Source: JBBPYA01 sp038200385
GTDB lineage: Bacteria > Actinomycetota > Actinomycetes > Mycobacteriales > Geodermatophilaceae
Assembly: GCA_038200385.1 (NCBI GenBank)
Contig: JBBPYA010000355.1
Span: 1-10,210 of the forward strand
Reading direction: 5' to 3'
Length of the DNA: 10,210 nucleotides
Below are positions 1 through 6,950 of the stretch, piece by piece (the first letter of the stretch is position 1; each line of letters starts with the position of its first letter). The notes under the pieces are model-generated. The model saw only the letters and a list, made by a program, of their open reading frames with translations. It was not told the DNA's origin and ran no database searches. Position numbers and translations under genes: made by a program.

Positions 1-459
1 CCAGTCGCGGAACAGCACGGTGTACCGACCCCAGGGTGAGGCGAGCTGGCGTACGTGCAGGATCGCCGGTTGCTCCGGATGCGGGCGGATGAGGAGCAGC
101 TTGACCCAGACGTCCGGGTCGACGTCCTCGGCTCCCCGCGGGGCGTCCCGCGCCACGCCGGGAGAGTCCGGACGACTGCCGGCGGTGGCCCGGTAACCGG
201 CGGCGGACAGCCGGGTCTCGAATTGTCGGCCCCGATTCAGGCGATGAACCCGCAGCTGCAGGTCCAGTACCGGCTTCGCGGCCAGGCCGGGCACCGCCGT
301 CGATCCGATGTGGTCGAGAACGAGGGCTGCCGGCCGGTGGTCCTCGTCGTCCCCGGTCAGGGCCGTCCGGATGAGGTCGAGCTGGCCGTGGGCGGCCGCC
401 GCCCAGCGACCGTCGTACGCCGAGATCCGGGGCGGACCGGACAGGCTCAGGAACGCCAC
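1..459 (-). CDS. GrpB family (UPF0157) protein, C-terminus cut by window edge
   Basis: The reverse strand reads without a stop from a GTG at 459 to the window edge, giving 153 residues. A motif HIGSTAVPGLAAKPVLDLQL lies near residues 49-68 and the visible end reads LHVRQLASPWGRYTVLFRDW. Both match the GrpB/UPF0157 family, which has a nucleotidyltransferase-like fold; known members are about 170-200 residues, so a few dozen residues are probably missing. The cellular role of this family is poorly defined and I assign none. The start is well constrained: an in-frame TAG stands three codons upstream (469-471) and no other start codon lies between. There is no Shine-Dalgarno site, but TAGCGT (471-466) sits 6 nt before the GTG, consistent with a leaderless transcript. 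The gene follows the fadB terminator-like hairpin in the same direction, so it is probably a separate transcription unit. Confidence 0.85.
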   Translation of the reverse strand, partial: MAFLSLSGPPRISAYDGRWAAAAHGQLDLIRTALTGDDEDHRPAALVLDHIGSTAVPGLAAKPVLDLQLRVHRLNRGRQFETRLSAAGYRATAGSRPDSPGVARDAPRGAEDVDPDVWVKLLLIRPHPEQPAILHVRQLASPWGRYTVLFRDW

Positions 460-465
460 GAGGAC

Positions 466-471
466 ACGCTA
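466..471 (-). promoter_or_regulatory. possible -10 box of the GrpB-family gene
   Basis: TAGCGT fits TANNNT and lies 6 nt upstream of the GTG start. The same arrangement occurs before fadA, DUF3000, the EamA leader and merR in this window. I find no convincing -35 hexamer. Inferred from position only. Confidence 0.35.
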
Positions 472-552
472 CCGAGGCCGCCACTGTCGTACGCTTCCGC
501 GCCGCGCCGCCGAACCCGTGCCCCGCTGCCCCGCCCGTCCTCTCCCATGCTT

Positions 553-592
553 GCCGTACCTCGCGGGTGTTGTAGCGTCCGCGAGGTACGGC
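553..592 (-). terminator. 14-bp perfect hairpin after fadB, likely transcription terminator
   Basis: The arms GCCGTACCTCGCGG (553-566) and CCGCGAGGTACGGC (579-592) pair perfectly around a 12-nt loop. The hairpin begins 5 nt past the fadB stop codon on the minus strand. No U-rich tract follows, which is common for actinobacterial terminators. It separates fadAB from the GrpB gene. Stabilising the 3' end of the mRNA is an alternative role. Confidence 0.7.
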
Positions 593-597
593 CACGA

Positions 598-2718
598 TCA
601 GGAGACCTGATCGTTCACGGGGAGGCTGGCCACGCCCGGTTCGAGGAAGCGGCGGCCGGTGACCTTCTCCGAGGCTCCGGTGCGGTCGAGGTAGGGCGTG
701 ATACCGCCGTTCCAGAACGCGAAGCCACCACCCAGGATCAGGCACAGGTCGACGTCCTCGGGTGCGGCGACCACCCCGTCGTCGAGCAGCTGCCGGATCT
801 CCTCGGCCAGCGCCGACCGGGCCCGGTCGAGCACCTCCTGCTCGGTCAGCGGTGTGTCGCCCTGCGGCCACAGCTCCTGAACCTGCGGGTCCGCGGCCGG
901 CTTGCCGTCCGTACCCCACGTCAGGATCGCGGTCTTGCCGGCGTCGACGAGCGCCCGGAAACCGGGGGAGTCCCCGAACCGCTCCGGGAACGCCGCATGC
1001 AGCGTCTGCGCGGTGTGGAGGGCGACGGCCGGACCGACGAGCTGAAGGAGCGTGAACGGCGACATCGGCATGCCGAGCTCACTGACCGCACGGTCGGCGA
1101 CCTCGAACGGCGTCCCGTCGTCGACCGCGCCGATCACCTCGCCCAGCGCTCGGGTCGCCAGCCGGTTGAAGACGAACGCCGGGGAGTCCTTCACCAGCAC
1201 GCAGGACTTGCGCAGGCTCGCGCCGACGGCGAACGCGGTGGCCAGCGTGGCGTCGTCGGTGGCCTGCCCGCGGACCACCTCCAGCAGCGGCAGCACCGCG
1301 ACCGGGTTGAAGAAGTGGAAGCCGACCACCCGCTCGGGGTGCGCCAGACCGCCGGCCATCTCGGTGACCGACAGCGAGGAGGTGTTGGTCGCCAGCACGC
1401 AGTCCGGCGCCACGACGGCCTCCACCTCGGCGAAGACCTGCTGCTTGACGGCCAGCTCCTCGAACACCGCCTCGATCACGAAGTCGGCGTCGGCGAAGCT
1501 GTCCTTGGACAGTGAGCCGCTGACCAGCGCCCTGAGCCGGTTCGCCCGGTCCGGGGAGATCCGGCGCTTGCCGACCAACTTGTCGATCTCGGCCCGGACG
1601 TAGCCGACGCCCTTGTCCAGGCGTGCCTGGTCGACGTCGGTCAGGACCACCGGGACCTCGAGCCGCTGCGCGAACAGCAGCGCGAGCTGGCCGGCCATCA
1701 GCCCGGCACCGACGACGCCGACCTTGGTGACCGGACGGGCCAGCGACCGCTGTGGCGCGCCGACCGGGCGTTTTGCCCGCTTCTGCACGAGGTCGAAGGC
1801 GTACAACCCGGCGCGCAGCTCGTCGCCCATCAGCAGGTCTGCCAGCGCCTCGTCCTCGGCGCGGGTACCGGCGGTGAACTCCGCGTCGCCGGTGCCGGCC
1901 TCGGCCATCGCCAGCAGTTCGAGGGCGCGGTACGGCGCCCGCGCGTGTCCGGAGGTCCGCAGATCGGCGATCGTCCGGCCCCGGGCGAGCGCGGCCTGCC
2001 AGGCCTCGCCGCGCGGAACCTCGGCGCGGGGGACGGACACCGTGTTAGTGCGGACGTCGACCAGCCAGCGCAGGGACTCCTCCAGGAAGTCCGCCGGCTC
2101 GAAGGCGACATCGGCGATCCCGAGTTCGAGGGCCTGCTTGGCCTTGAGCATCCGATTCTGGTTCAGCGCGTTGTCGATGATCACCGTGACCGCGCCGTCG
2201 GCTCCGATCAGGTTGGGCAGCAGCTGCGTCCCGCCCCAGCCGGGGACCAGACCGAGGAAGCACTCCGGCAGCGCGATCGCGCCGACCCCGGTGGACAGCG
2301 TGCGGTAGTGGCAGTGCAGCGCCAACTCCAGCCCGCCACCGAGGGCGGCGCCGTTGACAAGGGCGAACGTCGGGATCGCGGAGTCCTTGAACCGACGGAA
2401 GACCCGATGCCCCAGCGCGCCGACCTCCAGCGCCTGGCTCCGATCGGCGATCAGCGGTACGCCGGACAGGTCCGCGCCCACCGCGAAGATGAACGGCTTC
2501 CCGGTCACCGCGATCCCCTGCACGTCGGAGCGCTGCGCGATCTCGTCCAGCGCCGCGTCCAACCCGGTGAGTCCGGCGAGGCCGAACGTCGACGGCCTGG
2601 TGTGGTCCATCCCGTTGTCCAGCGTGATCAGCGCGACCGGGCCGGCCAGGCCAGGAACCTCGACGTAGCGGACGTGGGAGCGGGTGATCACCTCGTCCGG
2701 CGCCGCAGGCGCGGTCAT
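598..2718 (-). CDS. fadB: 3-hydroxyacyl-CoA dehydrogenase / enoyl-CoA hydratase (trifunctional enzyme alpha subunit)
   Basis: This 706-residue protein would hydrate trans-2-enoyl-CoA and oxidise the resulting 3-hydroxyacyl-CoA with NAD in beta-oxidation, passing the product to FadA. Residues about 15-220 form a crotonase domain with both expected acidic residues, E131 in GGGLELAL and E152 in PECFLGLVPGWGG. Residues about 330-510 form the NAD-binding hydroxyacyl-CoA dehydrogenase domain with GAGLMAG (337-343), S447/S448 in TNTSS, H468 in HFFNP, and E480 twelve residues after the histidine, the same spacing as the E. coli FadB His/Glu pair. The remainder is the C-terminal dehydrogenase region. 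The length is close to that of Mycobacterium tuberculosis FadB. The start is set by the ATGA overlap with the fadA stop (2715-2718). The frame is open upstream to 3159, but that stretch is antisense to fadA in another frame and has no family similarity. Confidence 0.95.
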   Translation of the reverse strand: MTAPAAPDEVITRSHVRYVEVPGLAGPVALITLDNGMDHTRPSTFGLAGLTGLDAALDEIAQRSDVQGIAVTGKPFIFAVGADLSGVPLIADRSQALEVGALGHRVFRRFKDSAIPTFALVNGAALGGGLELALHCHYRTLSTGVGAIALPECFLGLVPGWGGTQLLPNLIGADGAVTVIIDNALNQNRMLKAKQALELGIADVAFEPADFLEESLRWLVDVRTNTVSVPRAEVPRGEAWQAALARGRTIADLRTSGHARAPYRALELLAMAEAGTGDAEFTAGTRAEDEALADLLMGDELRAGLYAFDLVQKRAKRPVGAPQRSLARPVTKVGVVGAGLMAGQLALLFAQRLEVPVVLTDVDQARLDKGVGYVRAEIDKLVGKRRISPDRANRLRALVSGSLSKDSFADADFVIEAVFEELAVKQQVFAEVEAVVAPDCVLATNTSSLSVTEMAGGLAHPERVVGFHFFNPVAVLPLLEVVRGQATDDATLATAFAVGASLRKSCVLVKDSPAFVFNRLATRALGEVIGAVDDGTPFEVADRAVSELGMPMSPFTLLQLVGPAVALHTAQTLHAAFPERFGDSPGFRALVDAGKTAILTWGTDGKPAADPQVQELWPQGDTPLTEQEVLDRARSALAEEIRQLLDDGVVAAPEDVDLCLILGGGFAFWNGGITPYLDRTGASEKVTGRRFLEPGVASLPVNDQVS

Positions 2719-3959
2719 GCCGCGGTCCCGTCGTACGCCGTGTTCTCCCAGATCACCGAGCCGCCCATGCCGAACCCGACGCACATCGCGGTCAGCCCGT
2801 ACCGCACGTCGGGGCGGCTGGCGAAGTGCCGCGCCAGTTGGGTCATCAGCCGGACACCGGAGCTGGCCAGCGGGTGCCCCACCGCGATGGCCCCGCCCCA
2901 GGGATTCACCCGGGGATCGTCGGCGGCGATGCCGAAGTGGTCCAGGAACGCCAGGACCTGTACGGCGAAGGCCTCGTTCAGCTCGAACAGCCCGATGTCC
3001 TCGATGGACAGACCGGTGCTGCGCAGCGCCTTTTCGGTGGAGGGCACCGGACCGACCCCCATCACCTCCGGTTCCACGCCGACGAAGCCGTAGCCGACCA
3101 GGCGCATGGCCTTGGGCAGGCCCAGCTCGTCGGCCACCTCCTCCGCGGCGAGCAGGCACCCGGTCGCACCGTCGTTCAGACCGGCGGCGTTGCCGGCGGT
3201 GACGCGGCCGTGCGGACGGAACGGCGTCTTCAGGGCCGCCAGGTCCTCGACCGTGGTCCCCGGGCGGGGCGGCTCGTCGGCGGTGGCCAGCCCGTAGCCG
3301 CCCACGGCGGAGCGGGTGGCCATCGGGACCAGGTCGGCACTGATGTTGCCCGCGGCGAGGGCGGCGGCGTACTTGGCCTGGCTGGCCGCGGCGAAAGCGT
3401 CCGCCCGCTGCTTGCTGATCCCGGGGAAGCGGTCGTGCAGGTTCTCCGCGGTCTGGCCCATCACCATCGCCGAGGTGTCGACGAGGCGCTCGGACAGGAA
3501 CCGCGGGTTGGGGTCGACCCCCTCACCCATCGGGTGCCGTCCCATGTGCTCGACGCCGCCGGCGATCGCCACGTCGTAGGCACCGAAGGCGATCCCACTG
3601 CCCACAGCGGTGACCGCGGTCATGGCCCCGGCGCACATCCGGTCGATGGCGAATCCCGGGACCGTGTTCGGTAGCCCCGCGAGCAGGGCCGCGGTCCGCC
3701 CGATCGTCAGTCCCTGGTCACCGATCTGCGTGGTGGCGGCGATGGCGACCTCGTCGACCCGCTCCGGCGGGAGCTCGGGGTGGCGGCGGAGCAGTTCGCG
3801 GATCACCCGCACCACGAGGTCGTCGGCCCGGGTCTCGGCGTACAGCCCCTTCGGGCCGGACCGGCCGAACGGGGTCCGGACGCCGTCGACGAACACGACG
3901 TCACGCAGGGCGCGCGCGGGGCGGGCGGGGGCTGATGTGCGGGCGGCCGAAGCTGTCAC
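2715..3959 (-). CDS. fadA: acetyl-CoA C-acyltransferase (thiolase, trifunctional enzyme beta subunit)
   Basis: This 414-residue thiolase would cleave 3-ketoacyl-CoA with CoA, releasing acetyl-CoA and a shortened acyl-CoA. Thiolase signatures are complete: nucleophilic C109 in IDRMCAGAM, NEAFA at 328-332, H362 in GGAIAVGHPLASSG, and the second catalytic cysteine C393 in MCVGFGMGG. The N-terminal thiolase domain spans about 20-285 and the C-terminal domain about 290-410. The first 18 residues are Ala/Arg-rich and probably disordered. The start is a GTG at 3959; an ATG at 3970 is out of frame and meets TGA after four codons. No Shine-Dalgarno site precedes it, but TATGGT lies 6 nt upstream, suggesting a leaderless mRNA. 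The beta-then-alpha order and ATGA overlap with fadB point to stoichiometric, coupled synthesis, as in mycobacterial fadA-fadB. Confidence 0.95.
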   Translation of the reverse strand: MTASAARTSAPARPARALRDVVFVDGVRTPFGRSGPKGLYAETRADDLVVRVIRELLRRHPELPPERVDEVAIAATTQIGDQGLTIGRTAALLAGLPNTVPGFAIDRMCAGAMTAVTAVGSGIAFGAYDVAIAGGVEHMGRHPMGEGVDPNPRFLSERLVDTSAMVMGQTAENLHDRFPGISKQRADAFAAASQAKYAAALAAGNISADLVPMATRSAVGGYGLATADEPPRPGTTVEDLAALKTPFRPHGRVTAGNAAGLNDGATGCLLAAEEVADELGLPKAMRLVGYGFVGVEPEVMGVGPVPSTEKALRSTGLSIEDIGLFELNEAFAVQVLAFLDHFGIAADDPRVNPWGGAIAVGHPLASSGVRLMTQLARHFASRPDVRYGLTAMCVGFGMGGSVIWENTAYDGTAA

Positions 3960-3965
3960 ACCCGC

Positions 3966-3971
3966 ACCATA
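3966..3971 (-). promoter_or_regulatory. putative -10 box of fadAB (leaderless)
   Basis: TATGGT fits TANNNT and is followed by a 6-nt discriminator and then the fadA GTG at 3959. The -35 position (about 3989-3994) carries only GTTACT and lies inside operator-like copies 1 and 2, so a bound repressor would block this promoter. Predicted by pattern, not measured. Confidence 0.45.
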
Positions 3972-3980
3972 GTCGACAGC

Positions 3981-4004
3981 TACTGGTGAGTAACTAGTCG
4001 GTAT
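3981..4004. promoter_or_regulatory. tandem operator-like repeats, copies 1 and 2, upstream of fadA
   Basis: On the plus strand ACTGGTGAGTAA (3982-3993) and ACTAGTCGGTAT (3993-4004) are related 12-mers set 11 bp apart, about one helical turn. Copy 1 with its flanking T forms the dyad TACT-N4-AGTA (3981-3992). The half-site style (ACCGACY/RGTCGGT) resembles sites of TetR-family regulators of fatty-acid and acyl-CoA metabolism. The identity of the regulator is an inference; none is encoded here. Confidence 0.5.
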
Positions 4005-4044
4005 CGGGCCTCAGAACGCCCCCGGACCGCCCCTCTGACGCCGG

Positions 4045-4058
4045 TTACTGGTCGGTAA
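4045..4058. promoter_or_regulatory. operator-like repeat, copy 3, over the RNase D stop codon
   Basis: TTACTGGTCGGTAA is an imperfect palindrome with perfect TTAC/GTAA ends and contains ACTGGTCGGTAA (4047-4058), matching copy 2 at 10 of 12 positions. It starts 54 bp from copy 2, about five helical turns, which would allow loop formation. The RNase D TAA stop (4047-4045) lies within it. Confidence 0.45.
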
Positions 4059-5331
4059 CTGCTGGGGTGGGGGCGGCGGGGGGAGGCGGTTCGAGCGCGG
4101 CGCTCAACCGGTCGGCCGTCAGCTCGATCTGCCAGCGACGGGCGCCCCCGGCGGCGAGGACGTCGGCGACCGACTGCTCGTCCGCGGCCTCCGGTGGCGA
4201 CCACATCAGTCGGCGGACCAGATCGGGCAACAGCAGGTTCTCCACCGGGACCCCGGTCTGCTCGGACAGCTCGGCCAGGGCCGCGCGGGCCGCGCTCAGC
4301 CGGGCGGCGGCGGCCGGCTCGCGCTCACCCCAGCGTGAGGGCGGCGGGGGAGCGTCGGAGTGCAGGCTGACCGGCGGTAGCTCCGCGGCGGGGACCAGCC
4401 GGGCCCGCTCCAGCGCCCCGAACCAGGTGCCCACCATGCGCCGGTTGGCCCGACCCCCGTACGTCCGCATCTCCTGCAGCTCCGCGGCCGAGCCCGGATC
4501 GGCGGTCGCCGCGGCGATGATCGCCGCGTCCGGCAGGATCCGGCCCGGGGCGATGTCACGCCGCCGGGCCACGTCGTCGCGGGCCTGCCACAGCTCGCGG
4601 ACCGAGGCCAGCTGCCGCCGCGAGCGCAGCTTGTGGATGCCCGAGGTGCGCCGCCACGGGTCGATGCGCGGCGTCGGCGGCCCGGCGTCCACCAGCGCCG
4701 CGAACTCCTGGGCGGCCCAGTCCCGCTTGCCCTGCGCGGTCAGCTCGGCGTCCAGCGCGTCGCGCAACTCGATGAGCACCTCGACATCGAGAGCGGCGTA
4801 GGTCAGCCACTCCGGAGGCAGCGGGCGGGTGCTCCAGTTCGCCGCCGAGTGCCCCTTCTCCAGGTTGAGTCCGAGCACCTCCCGGACCATGGTGGCCAGT
4901 CCGACGCGCTCGAATCCGGTCAGCCGTCCCGCCAGCTCGGTGTCGAACAAGGTGCGCGGCGCCATCCCCACCTCGGCCAGGCACGGCAGGTCCTGGTTCG
5001 CCGCATGCAGGACCCATTCCGCATCGGCGAGCACCTCGCCCAGTCCGGACAGATCCGGCAGCTCGGTCGGGTCGACGAGCGCCGTACCGGAGCCGGTACG
5101 GCGCAGCTGCACGAGGTAAGCGCGCTGGGAGTAGCGGTAGCCCGAGGCACGCTCGGCGTCGATCGCGACCGGGCCGCGGCCGACGGCCATCCGCTCGCAC
5201 AGCCGGTCGAGTTCGTCCTGGGTCGTCAGCGGCGGTGGGGTGCCCTCCCGCGGCGCCAGCAGATCGGTCGGCTCCTCCCGCTGGACTTCGGACCCGACAC
5301 TCACGGTGCTCACCGTAGGGCGCAGCGGCAC
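4045..5331 (-). CDS. RNase D-like 3'-5' exonuclease with HRDC domain
   Basis: This 428-residue protein belongs to the DEDDy 3'-5' exonucleases, which trim RNA 3' ends using two metal ions. All acidic positions are visible: D58 and E60 in AIDAERASGYRYSQRA, D114 in AANQDLPCL, and Y178 with D182 in TYAALDVEVL. Residues about 225-305 form an HRDC-type nucleic-acid-binding domain, followed by a second helical C-terminal region and a Pro/Ala-rich tail. The length suits the actinobacterial form, which is longer than E. coli RNase D. The chosen GTG at 5331 leaves 16 nt after the DUF3000 stop. In-frame GTGs at 5313 and 5304 are possible; only the last has a weak GGTGAG upstream. It is probably co-transcribed with DUF3000. 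Exact substrates cannot be read from sequence. Confidence 0.92.
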   Translation of the reverse strand: MPLRPTVSTVSVGSEVQREEPTDLLAPREGTPPPLTTQDELDRLCERMAVGRGPVAIDAERASGYRYSQRAYLVQLRRTGSGTALVDPTELPDLSGLGEVLADAEWVLHAANQDLPCLAEVGMAPRTLFDTELAGRLTGFERVGLATMVREVLGLNLEKGHSAANWSTRPLPPEWLTYAALDVEVLIELRDALDAELTAQGKRDWAAQEFAALVDAGPPTPRIDPWRRTSGIHKLRSRRQLASVRELWQARDDVARRRDIAPGRILPDAAIIAAATADPGSAAELQEMRTYGGRANRRMVGTWFGALERARLVPAAELPPVSLHSDAPPPPSRWGEREPAAAARLSAARAALAELSEQTGVPVENLLLPDLVRRLMWSPPEAADEQSVADVLAAGGARRWQIELTADRLSAALEPPPPAAPTPAVTDQ

Positions 5332-5347
5332 ACCCCGGGGCGCCGGA

Positions 5348-5962
5348 TCAGGCGTGCGCCGGTCGGGAGGTCGGGCCGGACAGCACGCTCACACCCGGCG
5401 GCGGGAGCCCGGCGGCCGCGGTCAGCACGTCGATCCAGGCCCGCACGTGCGGTACCAGGTCGGGGTCCAGCGGCGTCCAGGAGGCGCGCAGCTCGATGTC
5501 GGCGCTGGACTCCGGGCCGGCGATGTCCCCGAACCTGGTGGACGACGTCTGGGTCACCGTGCCCCCGACCGCGGTGTGCCGGGCGCCGTAGGAATCCAGG
5601 GCGTCGGTCAGCCAGCTCCAGCCGACCCGCGGCAGCAGCGGATCCCCGGACATCTCCTCGTCCAGCTCCGCGGTGACGTAGCTGACCAGCCGCAGCGTCC
5701 CGTCCCACGCTTCGTGCCCGGCGGGGTCGTGCAGCAGCACCAGCCGCCCGCTGGCGACCTCCTCGCCGTCCAGGATCACCTCGGCGCCGAGTGCGTAGGA
5801 CCAGGGCGCGAGCCGGTCCGGCGGACGGATCGGCTCCAACTGCACCTCGGCCCGGACCGGGACAGCGGACAGGCTCGCCACCGCCGCGCTGAACTCGTGC
5901 GGTGCGGACTGGACCCCCTGCTGCTCGTCGCCGCCCATTGTTCGCTCGCTGCGCTCGCTCAC
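5348..5962 (-). CDS. DUF3000 domain protein
   Basis: This 204-residue acidic protein has no signal peptide or membrane segment. It resembles the actinobacterial DUF3000 family, whose function is unknown, and it sits between RNase D and hemE as its relatives often do. Conserved-looking stretches include APWSYALGAEVILDGEEVASGRL, the segment PLLPRVGWSWLTDAL, and TSSTRFGDIAG followed by a final WTP segment. The start is open to choice: GTG 5962 has TACCCT 7 nt upstream and suits a leaderless mRNA, while ATG 5938 would remove an eight-residue leader VSERSERT encoded by a repeated GC-rich element. An upstream start at 6013 would run through the promoter region and seems unlikely. It is likely the first gene of a DUF3000-RNase D transcript that may read on towards fadAB. 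Confidence 0.85.
   Translation of the reverse strand: MSERSERTMGGDEQQGVQSAPHEFSAAVASLSAVPVRAEVQLEPIRPPDRLAPWSYALGAEVILDGEEVASGRLVLLHDPAGHEAWDGTLRLVSYVTAELDEEMSGDPLLPRVGWSWLTDALDSYGARHTAVGGTVTQTSSTRFGDIAGPESSADIELRASWTPLDPDLVPHVRAWIDVLTAAAGLPPPGVSVLSGPTSRPAHA
5941..5962 (-). repeat. SERSER-type GC-rich element at the DUF3000 5' end
   Basis: The plus strand carries two near-identical 9-mers, CGCTCGCTG and CGCTCGCTC (5943-5960). Read on the minus strand with the adjoining bases they encode VSERSERT. I recall this coding element at the start of many unrelated actinobacterial proteins, which suggests a dispersed short repeat rather than conserved protein sequence. Only one copy is in this window, so dispersal cannot be shown here. 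Confidence 0.5.
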
Positions 5963-5969
5963 GTCCCCG

Positions 5970-5975
5970 AGGGTA
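5970..5975 (-). promoter_or_regulatory. putative -10 box for DUF3000
   Basis: TACCCT on the minus strand is followed by 7 nt and the GTG at 5962. It is part of AGGGTAGGT (5970-5978), whose exact inverted copy ACCTACCCT is at 6012-6020. No clear -35 is seen. Confidence 0.45.
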
Positions 5976-6014
5976 GGTCGGCGGGCCGCCGCCGGACCAG
6001 CGGCGCGCCGCACC

Positions 6015-6020
6015 TACCCT
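6015..6020 (+). promoter_or_regulatory. putative -10 box for the leader-EamA transcript
   Basis: TACCCT is followed by 8 nt and the ATG of the leader peptide at 6029. It mirrors the DUF3000 -10 box on the other strand through the 9-bp inverted repeat 5970-5978 / 6012-6020. No good -35 is visible. Confidence 0.45.
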
Positions 6021-6028
6021 GCCGATCC

Positions 6029-6088
6029 ATGACCGCGTTCGTAGCCGGCGCGGACCATTACCGGCCGGGTGTGGGCGTTTGGCGATGA
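6029..6088 (+). CDS. 19-residue leader peptide coupled to the EamA permease
   Basis: The reading frame MTAFVAGADHYRPGVGVWR begins with an ATG 8 nt after the TACCCT box and ends with a TGA at 6086-6088. That stop overlaps the EamA ATG (6085-6087) as ATGA. The position suggests a leaderless upstream ORF whose translation delivers ribosomes to the EamA start, which itself has no good Shine-Dalgarno site. Whether the peptide has its own function, for example stalling in response to a substrate, is unknown. It is not obviously rich in any single amino acid. Too short to test by codon usage. Confidence 0.5.
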   Translation: MTAFVAGADHYRPGVGVWR

Positions 6089-6912
6089 CCGCTGCGTTGC
6101 TCGCCCTGCTGTCCAGCGCGCTGTGGGGCAGCGCCGACTACGCCGGGGGCGCGCTGTCCCGGATCCGGCCGGCGATCCAGGTCGTCGCTCTGTCCCAGGC
6201 GATCGCCCTGCTCGTGGCCTGGACGGCCGTCCTGGTCGCCGGCGCCGGCGTGGACGCGACGTCGCTGCGCTGGGGGGCGCTGGCCGGGCTGGCCGGGGGC
6301 GCGGCGTTGGCGGCGTTCTACGCCGCGCTCGCGGCCGGGACGATGGGCGTCGTCGCGCCCATCTCCGCGCTCGGGCTGGTGGTCCCCGTGCTGGCCGGCC
6401 TCGTCACCGGTGAACGGCCGAGCGCCGCCCAGCTGATCGGGATCGTCGTCGCGCTGGCCGGGGTGGTGCTGGCCAGCGGCCCGGAACTGTCCGGCGGTGC
6501 CTCCCCGCGACCGCTGCTGCTCGCGGCCGTCGCCGGCCTGGGGTTCGGTCTGACCCTGCTGTTCCTGGCCCAGAGCCCGGACACGCTGCCCACCCTCGCC
6601 GTGATGCGAACGTCCTCGGTGTCGCTGCTAGGGGTGATCCTGGTCGTCGTCCGGCGTACCCGCGGCCTGCGACCGACGCCGCGTGAGCTGCCCGCCCTGG
6701 CCTTCGTCGGCGGTGCGGACCTGGCCGCGAACGGCACGTACGCCGTCGCCGCAACGTCCGGGCTGCTCAGCGTCGTCGCGGTCCTGGCCTCGCTGTACCC
6801 CGCGGTCACCGTGCTCCTGGCCTGGCGGCTGGGCGGTGAACGACTCGGTCGGTTGCAGGTCGGGGGGGTCTCCACCGCGCTGGTCGGGGTGGTGCTGCTC
6901 GCCGCAGGCTGA
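6085..6912 (+). CDS. EamA/DMT superfamily permease
   Basis: This 275-residue protein is almost entirely hydrophobic, with about ten predicted helices (near 1-20, 32-54, 63-84, 87-107, 115-131, 143-162, 171-190, 203-224, 226-248 and 256-275). It shows the two-fold repeat of EamA transporters: PVLAGLVTGERPSAAQLIGI at the end of the first half parallels LYPAVTVLLAWRLGGERLGR in the second. Such proteins export amino acids, metabolites or drugs, or import precursors, across the cytoplasmic membrane; the substrate cannot be told here. I chose ATG 6085 because it overlaps the leader stop; an in-frame TTG at 6079 is the alternative. hemE follows 38 nt downstream in the same direction and may share its transcript. 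Confidence 0.9.
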   Translation: MTAALLALLSSALWGSADYAGGALSRIRPAIQVVALSQAIALLVAWTAVLVAGAGVDATSLRWGALAGLAGGAALAAFYAALAAGTMGVVAPISALGLVVPVLAGLVTGERPSAAQLIGIVVALAGVVLASGPELSGGASPRPLLLAAVAGLGFGLTLLFLAQSPDTLPTLAVMRTSSVSLLGVILVVVRRTRGLRPTPRELPALAFVGGADLAANGTYAVAATSGLLSVVAVLASLYPAVTVLLAWRLGGERLGRLQVGGVSTALVGVVLLAAG

Positions 6913-6934
6913 GCGACCCGACCGGGGCGGGCGT

Positions 6935-6940
6935 GGGAGG
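6935..6940 (+). promoter_or_regulatory. ribosome binding site of hemE
   Basis: GGGAGG lies 10 nt before ATG 6951 and supports that start over the in-frame GTG at 6933, which would overlap this site. Confidence 0.65.
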
Positions 6941-6950
6941 ATTGCGGGCG

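Noticed and set aside
55..1515. 486-codon open frame on the plus strand
   Set aside because: It is antisense to the GrpB gene and fadB, Arg/Gly/His-rich and without recognisable domains; a GC-skew shadow.
2719..3159. 147-codon N-terminal extension of FadB
   Set aside because: It lies within fadA in another frame, has low-complexity Arg/Gly composition, and the ATGA at 2715-2718 with a normal FadB length sets the start.
1945..3674. Long plus-strand open frames opposite fadB and fadA
   Set aside because: Shadows of two well-supported minus-strand genes; no motif or start context of their own.
3956..3970. ATG at 3970 as a mini-ORF or fadA start
   Set aside because: It is out of frame with fadA, hits TGA after four codons and overlaps the predicted -10 box.
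5240..6028. Upstream part of a plus-strand open frame that ends at 6088
   Set aside because: Antisense to RNase D and DUF3000. Only the last 20 codons, from ATG 6029, are retained as the leader peptide because of promoter position and ATGA overlap.
6933..6935. GTG as the hemE start
   Set aside because: It would place the GGGAGG ribosome site inside the gene; ATG 6951 has that site at proper distance and gives the normal family length.
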